From Clostridia bacterium (GTDB lineage: Bacteria; Bacillota; Clostridia; Oscillospirales; CAG-272), in NCBI GenBank assembly GCA_024404655.1, contig JAKSPR010000042.1, positions 1-12,970 on the forward strand: a stretch of DNA of 12,970 nt. The letters are read 5' to 3'. The position numbers and the translations under genes are program-made. The notes under the pieces are model-generated. The model saw only the letters and a list, made by a program, of their open reading frames with translations, was not told the DNA's origin and searched no databases. Each line of letters opens with the position of its first letter. The first letter of the stretch is position 1. Shown here piece by piece: positions 7,470-12,970 of this stretch.

Positions 7470-7499
7470 TTGACAACTGACCTATGAAAAGGGTATAAT
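7470..7499 (+). promoter_or_regulatory. Sigma-A promoter of the four-gene operon
   Basis: TTGACA (7470-7475), 18-bp spacer, TATAAT (7494-7499). A second overlapping TATAAT lies at 7499-7504. It is the only clear promoter I find for the genes from 7541 to 11623; the gaps inside the operon (44, 28, 36 nt) contain no comparable pair and no terminator. Confidence 0.82.
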
Positions 7500-7540
7500 A
7501 TAATCAGATAAAAATGCTTGAGACGGGAGGAAGTTTCAGG

Positions 7541-8317
7541 ATGAAAGTGCTGTTTCTGGGCTCTACGCCCTGTATCCATGATCCCGGTGATGATGCACCG
7601 GCATTTCTTCTGAATCACGAGGTCCTTATCGATTGCGGATGGAATGCACTGGATTCCATGATCCAGCTGGGAGAGGACCCGGGACGGCTGAAATATCTCA
7701 TTTTCACCCATCTGCATCATGATCACTATATGGGGCTTCCTGCACTGCTTTTCTATATTGTGCAGACGGGAATCTTCCCGCTGTCGAAGCTTGTGATTGC
7801 GGGACCCGAAAAAGATCTGGAGCGGGTCGTTGGGTATGCCATGACCTTTCTGCAGATCGACACATTCTATCCCGGTACCAAGGGACCGACGCTCCTGCCG
7901 CTGAAACCCGGTGATCGGTTTGAAACGGAGACTTTGTACTGCGAGGTCGGCGAGAGCCGTCATCCGGTACCGGCGCACGCATACCGCCTGACCGATAAAC
8001 GGGACGGAGCGATTCTGGGCGTTGCAGGAGATACCGTTGTGCATGCAGACAGTGAACCGTTCTTTTCTGGAAACGGTACCTCACCCTGTGATGCACTCAT
8101 CCACGACAGTGCCTGCGGCTATACCTGTTCCACCCCCATTGCAGAACGACATTACGGGCATTCCACCCTCCCTGAGGCAGCTGTGCTGGCAGAAAACTGC
8201 AGAATCCCGGTCCTTTACCCCATGCACATGACGATTCAGAGAGCCAGAGAAGCTGCCGTCCGGTATCATAACGAACATCCGGAAAGTCCGGTTACTGTCA
8301 CCCCTGTCAGACGCTGA
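7541..8317 (+). CDS. Metallo-beta-lactamase-fold hydrolase, RNase Z-like
   Basis: Cytoplasmic metal-dependent hydrolase (258 aa) with an RNase Z-type arrangement. I start at 7541 (MKVLFLGSTP) because GGGAGG (7525-7530) precedes it by 10 nt and the protein then begins with the usual first strand; an in-frame ATG at 7514 lies before that site. The metal motif THLHHDH (56-62) supplies His57, His59, Asp61 and His62. A later histidine (His141, SRHPVPAHAY), Asp164 in GVAGDT, HYGHST (204-209) with His206, and MHM (His229) complete the dinuclear centre. The segment HYGHSTLPEAAVLAENCRIP (204-223) closely resembles the C-terminal motif of tRNase Z. It lacks the obvious flexible exosite arm of true tRNase Z, so the substrate may be a phosphodiester or other small ester. 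First gene of the operon. Confidence 0.85.
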   Translation: MKVLFLGSTPCIHDPGDDAPAFLLNHEVLIDCGWNALDSMIQLGEDPGRLKYLIFTHLHHDHYMGLPALLFYIVQTGIFPLSKLVIAGPEKDLERVVGYAMTFLQIDTFYPGTKGPTLLPLKPGDRFETETLYCEVGESRHPVPAHAYRLTDKRDGAILGVAGDTVVHADSEPFFSGNGTSPCDALIHDSACGYTCSTPIAERHYGHSTLPEAAVLAENCRIPVLYPMHMTIQRAREAAVRYHNEHPESPVTVTPVRR

Positions 8318-8361
8318 GACCGCGTAAGGATTCAGCATTACAAAAAAATTGAGGAAATTAA

Positions 8362-9372
8362 ATGATGAATAATACACAGAAGACTCTGCCGGAATTTGTC
8401 AGAGCTGCCGCAGAGGATGCCATTGCCAAAGTCAATGACTTTACAGACGGGAAACCGCTTTTCACCCTTGCTATGATCACCGATGTTCATACCGGCGGTA
8501 ATGACCGGTATCATCAGCTCGCATATCTTGACGGTGTATATGAAAGATACCCCTTTGATCTCATGGTCAATCTCGGGGATATCGGACTTGATTTTTCCGG
8601 TGACAGAACCTTGGAAACGGATGAAGTGAGAAAAGACATTCTCGCTCATACCCGTGAGGGCATGAATCCGGTTCATCCGTGGCTGTACGCCAAGGGCAAC
8701 CATGACCGCGTCCTTCCACGCGCAGAACTGACGGCGGTTCTCAATAAAAACAGCAGCCCCGCGCTGAACGGCGTTGTCTTCGGAACACCGCTGTGCGATT
8801 ACGGCTATGTGGATTTTCCCGCCAAAAAGTTCCGCTTTATCGTCCTTGATACCTCCGATAACGACGAGGGAATACACTTTACGTTTTCAAAGGAGCAGCT
8901 TGCATGGCTGATCGGTGTGCTCACGGAGATCCCCGCCGGTTATCGGGTCATCCTCGGCAGTCATGTATGCCTTGATAAGGCCATCGGCAAATGGCGCAGC
9001 TATCCGGATGACGGAGAGGGTACCTGCTTTTCTGCGGTGCGCAGCATGCTCCATGATTTTGCCAACCATCTGTCCGGAGAGGACCGCGAAACCGGACTTT
9101 CCTGGGATTTCCGCGATTCCGGAGCGAAGCTGCTCTGCGCTCTTGCCGGAGACTCCCATTTCAATGCTGATATCAACCGGGACGGCGTGAGGGTCATCAT
9201 CCGTCAGGGCTACGGCGGCGTATCGGATTCCGAAATGCCGGAGTGGGCGACAAAGGATCCTTTTGACTATCACACCTGTGTAAATTTTGACATTCTTGCC
9301 GTCCGTGAGGACGGAGCTGCGAAACTGTTCCGTGTCGGCGCTGGAGCCGGAGAACGGGACCTGACCGTATAA
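8362..9372 (+). CDS. Calcineurin-like metallophosphoesterase
   Basis: Predicted cytoplasmic phosphomono- or diesterase (336 aa) with no signal peptide or membrane segment. It starts at ATG 8362 with GAGG (8351-8354) seven bases upstream; an adjacent ATG at 8365 is possible. Metallophosphoesterase motifs appear in order: DVH (Asp41, His43), NLGDIG (Asp73), GNHDR (Asn113, His114), GSHVC (His201) and AGDSHF (262-267). The last replaces the canonical GHxH, with Asp264 where the first metal-binding His is expected and His266 kept. The motif after DVH and the 'GD' motif otherwise match. The substrate is unknown; candidates within the superfamily include nucleotides, phosphodiesters and lipid head groups. 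It lies between the RNase Z-like gene (44-nt gap) and the lipid kinase (28-nt gap), consistent with co-transcription. Confidence 0.85.
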   Translation: MMNNTQKTLPEFVRAAAEDAIAKVNDFTDGKPLFTLAMITDVHTGGNDRYHQLAYLDGVYERYPFDLMVNLGDIGLDFSGDRTLETDEVRKDILAHTREGMNPVHPWLYAKGNHDRVLPRAELTAVLNKNSSPALNGVVFGTPLCDYGYVDFPAKKFRFIVLDTSDNDEGIHFTFSKEQLAWLIGVLTEIPAGYRVILGSHVCLDKAIGKWRSYPDDGEGTCFSAVRSMLHDFANHLSGEDRETGLSWDFRDSGAKLLCALAGDSHFNADINRDGVRVIIRQGYGGVSDSEMPEWATKDPFDYHTCVNFDILAVREDGAAKLFRVGAGAGERDLTV

Positions 9373-9400
9373 TTCCCGGATTCAGGAAAGGAACTACACT

Positions 9401-10342
9401 ATGTCCTACATCCAGACACTTGAGAATTATTGCAGACTGCTTTTGATTATCAATCCTGCATCAGGTATGCTGCAGGCAAAATCCAATATGTTCGACATTG
9501 TTTCCATCTTTGCAAAAGGCGGCTGTATCCCGACGACGCTTCTGACGGAGAAGTCCGGAGACGCGGCGGAGTTTGTCAGAAAACATGCCGGAGTTCATGA
9601 TATTATTGTCTGCTGCGGCGGTGACGGTACTTTGAATGAAACGATCACCGGCATGCTGCAGGCGGGACAGCATCGGCCTGTCGGCTTTATTCCCTGCGGA
9701 ACTACCAACGATATGGCGAGAACCCTCGGCGTTCCCACGGGCAATGTCAAGAAAGCGGCAAAGGCAATCCTTTCGGGCGATGCCGTTCCGCAGGATATCG
9801 GCAGCTTCTGCGGCAAACGGTATTTCAATTACGTCGCATCCTTCGGTGCTTTTACAAAGGTTTCCTACGCCACGCCCCGCTGGAAAAAGCACCTGTTCGG
9901 GCACATGGCGTATGTGATGGACGGACTTCTTGCCATCAACGATATCCGTCCCTGGAAGGTCCGTGTCTCCTGTGCGGAACTGGAGGAGGAAGGCGAATAT
10001 GCCTTCGGCTCTGTAACAAATGCAACCTCCATTGCAGGGCTGTTCAAGCTCGACCCGAAGCAGGTTTCCCTGAATGACGGAAAATTCGAGGTCATGCTGG
10101 TACGTCATCCAAAGACCCCGGCGGATATGCAGGAGATCATTGATACACTGCTCCATCAGGATTATGATCGCGCCGCAGAAGAGCACAAACATCCCATGGT
10201 GCGCTTTTTCAAGACCGATCATATCACATTCACCCCAGCGGAAGAAATGCCCTGGACCCTCGACGGCGAATTCGGCGGCACGCCGGAGGTTGTGGAAATC
10301 CGGAATCTGCATGGCGCGGTGGACCTGCTGCGCAAAGCATAA
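9401..10342 (+). CDS. Diacylglycerol kinase family lipid kinase (YegS/DgkB/BmrU type)
   Basis: Soluble or membrane-peripheral lipid kinase (313 aa) that phosphorylates diacylglycerol or a related lipid with ATP, returning it to phosphatidic acid for phospholipid synthesis. It starts at 9401 with AAAGGA (9387-9392) eight bases upstream. The nucleotide-binding region has INPASG (17-22), CCGGDGTLNE (71-80) and PCGTTNDMARTLG (98-110), all diagnostic. NYVASFGAFTKVSY (143-156) followed by a GHMAYVMDG stretch (167-175) closely matches the DgkB-like branch of Bacillota. LNDGKFEV (224-231) and LDGE (287-290) sit where DgkB has its magnesium and general-base residues (assignment inferred from family order). 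Length is normal (about 300-315 aa). Its neighbours suggest a link to lipid phosphate turnover. Confidence 0.92.
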   Translation: MSYIQTLENYCRLLLIINPASGMLQAKSNMFDIVSIFAKGGCIPTTLLTEKSGDAAEFVRKHAGVHDIIVCCGGDGTLNETITGMLQAGQHRPVGFIPCGTTNDMARTLGVPTGNVKKAAKAILSGDAVPQDIGSFCGKRYFNYVASFGAFTKVSYATPRWKKHLFGHMAYVMDGLLAINDIRPWKVRVSCAELEEEGEYAFGSVTNATSIAGLFKLDPKQVSLNDGKFEVMLVRHPKTPADMQEIIDTLLHQDYDRAAEEHKHPMVRFFKTDHITFTPAEEMPWTLDGEFGGTPEVVEIRNLHGAVDLLRKA

Positions 10343-10378
10343 ATTCCGACCCGAAGACTTTACAAGGAGCAGCTGATA

Positions 10379-11623
10379 ATGAATCCGATTTCTCTGGCAA
10401 TCCCTTTTCTTGAGCATCTTTTTTCCTCTGATGTGTCCCGGGGAGAAACTCCGCCGGAAGCCACGCGCGATATGGCCTTTTCAAGGAAGCTGCAGGCAGC
10501 ACGTCTGCAGAAGCACAGCCTTTCCATGAAGCAGTCCCTTGTGAGGAACGGACACTTCCCGGATGGCAGAACGCTCGGCGGCTGGACGGATCAGTGGTAC
10601 CGGAATCAGTTATGCTATTTTACCGGAGAAAAGGAGCAGTCGGTCTATAAAAACGGCCGGCGTATCTATCGGTTCCGCGACCGATATATATTCTATGTCA
10701 CCGTCACAGATACGATTGCCTCAATAGAGGACTTGCGGGACGAGGACTACATCTGCCCCAACTGCGGTAACGTGAGCAGTGTCGGCGCACTGCTTGACGG
10801 CTGCAAATACTGTGGGACCCATTTTGAAATGGCAGAGCTGTTCCCGAAAGTCACAAGCTATTATCCCGTGTCCAACCCCGGCGGAACGGAGCAGGAAATC
10901 AAAAAAGAAATTATCCATAATATGCTGATGGTGGGCGCAGCCGCAGTCCCCGTCATGCTGCTGATCAGTCTGCTCGGGGCTGATTTTCATGCGCTGCCGT
11001 CTCTCATTGGTTCTCTGATTGGAGGACTGTTCGGCGGTGTACTGTTCAGCGTTGTTGTCGGTTATCTCTGGTGGGCAGCACGGAAGATCGGCGGCATGTT
11101 CTATGAAGCATGCTCCAGCGTCCCGATGCTGTCCAGTCTGAATTCCCGTAAAGAGTTTGCCGCCGCGATGTCCCGCTACATGCCGGATTTTTCCTACGAC
11201 TATTTTACCGGCCGCGTCATTTCCATGCTGGAATGTGTGATCTACTCCGATCAGGATGAACGCCTGCCGTTCTATGAAGATAAAGACAGACACACCTATG
11301 AGGATGTGATTGACAGTACCTTCCGCGGTGCGCTGAAACTGGAAGGTTATCAGATCAAAGATGATGTGTGTACGGTCCATGTCAAGGCATTTATGGAAAA
11401 TCTGGCCTGCCGAGGCGGACGGATCGTCCGGCGCAGAGTTCCCATCCGGCTGACCGTTTGCCGGAATCTTGGTTTTATGCAGAATACCACCTTTTCCATG
11501 CGTGCCATCCGCTGCCGCGGATGCGGTTCCAGTTTCGATGCCTATCAGAACAAGACCTGTCCCTATTGCGAGCGGCCATATCGCTTTTCTGATTATGACT
11601 GGATGATAACCGGAATCCAGTGA
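10379..11623 (+). CDS. Membrane protein with two zinc ribbons, TM hairpin and probable Tim44-like domain
   Basis: Function unknown. It starts at 10379 with AAGGAG (10364-10369) nine bases upstream and encodes 414 aa. Order of parts: a basic N-terminal region; a zinc ribbon with Cys126, Cys129, Cys142, Cys145 (CPNCG, CKYCG); two membrane segments near 182-199 and 208-231, the second with a glycine-rich GSLIGGLFGG face; and a soluble region at about 255-368 (SRKEFAAAMSRYMPDFSYDY, then DEDERLPFYE-like and HVKAFMENLA) that looks like a bacterial Tim44/NTF2-like domain. A second zinc ribbon with Cys379, Cys382, Cys394, Cys397 (CRGCG, CPYCE) closes the protein. There is no signal peptide; a short TM hairpin would leave both ribbons and the Tim44-like domain in the cytoplasm. 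The domain assignment is by eye. It is the last gene of the operon, 36 nt after the lipid kinase, suggesting membrane or lipid-linked work. Confidence 0.78.
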   Translation: MNPISLAIPFLEHLFSSDVSRGETPPEATRDMAFSRKLQAARLQKHSLSMKQSLVRNGHFPDGRTLGGWTDQWYRNQLCYFTGEKEQSVYKNGRRIYRFRDRYIFYVTVTDTIASIEDLRDEDYICPNCGNVSSVGALLDGCKYCGTHFEMAELFPKVTSYYPVSNPGGTEQEIKKEIIHNMLMVGAAAVPVMLLISLLGADFHALPSLIGSLIGGLFGGVLFSVVVGYLWWAARKIGGMFYEACSSVPMLSSLNSRKEFAAAMSRYMPDFSYDYFTGRVISMLECVIYSDQDERLPFYEDKDRHTYEDVIDSTFRGALKLEGYQIKDDVCTVHVKAFMENLACRGGRIVRRRVPIRLTVCRNLGFMQNTTFSMRAIRCRGCGSSFDAYQNKTCPYCERPYRFSDYDWMITGIQ

Positions 11624-11654
11624 TTCCGTTTACAAAAAAGCCATCAATAACAAA

Positions 11655-11700
11655 CTCCCCGACATCCCGCACTGATTGCAGGACGCCGGGGAATTCTGTT
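11655..11700 (+). terminator. Operon terminator, possibly bidirectional
   Basis: TCCCCG (11656-11661) pairs with CGGGGA (11687-11692). The arms continue inward through TCC/GGA and GCA/TGC around a small loop near 11674. TTCTGTTTTC follows on the plus strand. On the minus strand the same stem is followed by a T-rich GTTTGTTATT, so it may also stop the convergent gene that ends at 11761. Confidence 0.68.
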
Positions 11701-11760
11701 TTCGGTTTCGTCAGAATTCAGAGGGGAAATTTTGCCTGATTGATCCGTTCAGCGGAAAAA

Positions 11761-12678
11761 TCAGTGCTTCTTGGAAACAACAACTGCAGCTGCGCAAGCG
11801 AGAACAGCGACAGCGGCAACAATGCCGGCGTCAGCGGTTGCAGGAGCAACAGGAGCGGGAGCGATGTCCTCTGCGGGAGCTTCCTCAACGGGAGTTTCCT
11901 CAGCAGGAGTCTCTGCAGCGGGTTCTTCAACTTCGAGAGAGGGAGCAGTGTAGGTGGAGAGGTTCAGCTTCAGTGCATAGTCAGCGGGAGCGAAGGAACC
12001 AGCAGTCTCTTCGGTCTCAGTCTTGTATGCGTTGGTAGTAGCGCCGCCGTCATCACGGTCGAGGACGCAGATGATTGCATTGATGAACTCGCCGTCAGCG
12101 TGAGTCCATGCGTAACCGTCATCGCCAAGGATTTCGATGGCTTCCTTCCAGGGAAGCATCATCTCGAACTGCCAGCCGCCGTCAACAATGCGGCCTGCAC
12201 CCTTGTATTCACATTCCTGTGCGGCGCCGCCGTAGGGATGATAAACGGCACCAAGAGTACCGTCGGAGAGAAGACCGATGGAGTAGAACATACCGCCGCC
12301 CTGTCCGTCGTCACCGAGCAGACCGTGGGGGTCAAGTGCGATCTGGAATGCGTCCATACCGTAGACACCTGCGATGTCATCGGGCTGGCAGACTTCGGTA
12401 TCGCTGATTTCTGCAGCGATGTAAAGACCTTCATCGTCCCAGGAGTAGTAGAAGTTTACGGCGTTGTTGATTTCGCCGGCCCACGGGACACAGTTTTCTT
12501 CGGACATGATGATTGCATTTGCATAGTCCCATTCACCGTTGTTGATGACACCGTCAAGAACAGGAGAATTCTTGTAAACGGTGACATCGATTCTCTGACC
12601 TGCAGGAAGAGCAGAAACAGAGACAGCGAGGGAAGCGATCATCAGAACAGCAAGAGCAAGAACAAAAATCTTTTTCAT
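11761..12678 (-). CDS. Secreted CBM9-like carbohydrate-binding surface protein with C-terminal membrane anchor
   Basis: Exported protein (305 aa) likely to bind carbohydrate at the cell surface. The start is 12678 (MKKIFVLALA), with GAGG nine bases upstream; an ATG at 12693 overlaps that ribosome site. Residues 1-23 are a signal peptide (probable cleavage after VSA). Residues 36-240 form a CBM9/DOMON-like beta-sandwich: SPVLDGVINNGEWDYA (38-53), NFYYSWDDEGLYIAAEISD (75-93), YGMDAFQIALDP (106-117), a Gly-rich loop (121-130) and GGWQFEMMLPW (167-177). It carries no catalytic domain. A Pro/Glu/Ala-rich linker (248-280) follows. The tail APATADAG (278-285), a hydrophobic segment (286-302) and KKH look like a cell-wall sorting signal with a degenerate motif, or a plain membrane anchor. 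It is monocistronic, convergent with the operon, with a consensus promoter suggesting strong expression. Confidence 0.85.
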   Translation of the reverse strand: MKKIFVLALAVLMIASLAVSVSALPAGQRIDVTVYKNSPVLDGVINNGEWDYANAIIMSEENCVPWAGEINNAVNFYYSWDDEGLYIAAEISDTEVCQPDDIAGVYGMDAFQIALDPHGLLGDDGQGGGMFYSIGLLSDGTLGAVYHPYGGAAQECEYKGAGRIVDGGWQFEMMLPWKEAIEILGDDGYAWTHADGEFINAIICVLDRDDGGATTNAYKTETEETAGSFAPADYALKLNLSTYTAPSLEVEEPAAETPAEETPVEEAPAEDIAPAPVAPATADAGIVAAVAVLACAAAVVVSKKH

Positions 12679-12721
12679 GATGATTTTCCTCATATTTGAT
12701 TGAATTCTTATATTTCAGTTC

Positions 12722-12764
12722 TCCGGAAGACGCCATCCCTCTGAAATTATGGCGGTCTTGCGGA
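12722..12764 (-). promoter_or_regulatory. Structured 5' leader hairpin of the CBM9-like gene
   Basis: On the minus strand the leader can fold into a long stem. UCCG (12764-12761) pairs with CGGA (12725-12722), AGAC (12758-12755) with GUCU (12731-12728), and GCCAU (12753-12749) with AUGGC (12736-12732). A 2x2 internal loop and one bulged C interrupt it, with a 12-nt apical loop. It starts about 10 nt after the predicted transcript start. No U tract follows, so it is not a terminator. Confidence 0.6.
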
Positions 12765-12780
12765 TATAACTGATGTCACT

Positions 12781-12809
12781 ATTATAGATTCCTCACATTG
12801 TTTTGTCAA
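12781..12809 (-). promoter_or_regulatory. Consensus sigma-A promoter of the CBM9-like gene
   Basis: On the minus strand, TTGACA (12809-12804) and TATAAT (12786-12781) are exact consensus hexamers separated by 17 bp. The predicted transcript start near 12774 gives a leader of about 95 nt, the longest in this window, and it contains the hairpin at 12722-12764. Confidence 0.9.
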
Positions 12810-12970
12810 GGGGGTGAAGAAAAAAAGCACGATGAATTATGATGAAAAAAGGATAATTAAACAAAAAACAATCGTGGATTTGGACAAGATGACAATTCAC
12901 GCGGCACATGAACCTAATGCACAAAAATCCCTATCCTGTGACCGGGAGACCGGAAAGCTGTCATGAAAAA
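12810..12970. other. AT-rich intergenic right edge
   Basis: I see no supported gene here. Purine-rich, AT-rich sequence (12828-12870) gives way to more balanced DNA. A small CCGG-GAGA-CCGG hairpin is possible at 12942-12953. The last bases could open a plus-strand gene (ATG at 12963 followed by two Lys codons, as in an exported protein), but only three codons are visible and no clear ribosome site or promoter precedes it. Confidence 0.4.

Noticed and set aside
9461..10417. 318-codon minus-strand ORF opposite the lipid kinase
   Set aside because: No ribosome site or domain; the plus strand carries the full set of lipid kinase motifs.
11771..11953. Repeat-like GAG/CAG-rich tract that could suggest a tandem repeat locus
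   Set aside because: It encodes the Pro/Glu/Ala linker and hydrophobic anchor of the surface protein; the units are irregular and protein-driven.
11740..12699. 319-codon plus-strand ORF antisense to the CBM9-like gene
   Set aside because: It is a mirror of a highly biased gene; the opposite strand has a signal peptide, CBM9 motifs, a ribosome site and a consensus promoter, while this one has none.
12554..12736. Minus-strand 60-codon ORF beginning in the CBM9-like leader, a possible upstream regulatory peptide
   Set aside because: Its ATG lies in the hairpin arm with the AGAGGG abutting it, and most of it is a frame-shifted reading of the signal-peptide region.

Overview
The window looks like chromosome of a gut-type member of the Bacillota, most likely class Clostridia (Oscillospirales or a relative). 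The basis is AGGAGG-class ribosome sites at almost every gene, near-consensus sigma-A promoters with 17-18 bp spacers in AT-rich gaps, Gram-positive lipoprotein signals, a surface protein ending in a membrane anchor with a basic tail, and GC-rich coding DNA next to AT-rich UTRs. I see no rRNA, tRNA, CRISPR array, insertion sequence or phage gene. The taxon is inferred; there is no marker gene.

Layout. (1) 1-1907, minus strand: a two-gene TRAP transporter operon of the TAXI type, with a lipoprotein substrate-binding protein followed 18 nt later by the fused permease, which runs off the left edge. The last ~35 bases at that edge do not fit the permease and may be an assembly artefact. (2) 2220-3158: a secreted GH16 glycoside hydrolase lipoprotein with its own promoter, divergent from the TRAP operon. 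(3) 3201-4803: DAHP synthase, the first enzyme of the shikimate pathway, followed after an imperfect terminator-like hairpin by a small MaoC/hot-dog hydratase-like protein. (4) 4853-7460: a cytoplasmic GH2 beta-mannosidase with its own promoter, a leader hairpin and a strong terminator. (5) 7470-11700: a four-gene operon with short gaps (44, 28 and 36 nt): RNase Z-like metallo-beta-lactamase-fold hydrolase, calcineurin-like metallophosphoesterase, diacylglycerol-kinase-family lipid kinase, and a membrane protein with two zinc ribbons and a probable Tim44-like domain. (6) 11761-12809, minus strand and convergent: a secreted CBM9-like carbohydrate-binding protein with a Pro/Glu/Ala linker and a C-terminal membrane anchor, behind a consensus promoter and a structured 5' leader.

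How the genes may work together. The GH16 enzyme, beta-mannosidase and CBM9-like surface protein point to use of plant or fungal polysaccharide: glucan-type cleavage outside, beta-mannoside cleavage inside, and glycan capture on the surface. Each has its own promoter, so this is a loose neighbourhood rather than one polysaccharide locus. The four-gene operon is the least understood part. Its lipid kinase, phosphoesterase and putative lipid-binding membrane protein suggest phospholipid or phospho-metabolite handling, which is a hypothesis only. Most of the window is ordinary metabolism. The points worth a second look are the zinc-ribbon/Tim44 protein and its operon, the degenerate sorting-like tail of the surface protein, the structured leaders, and the aberrant left edge.
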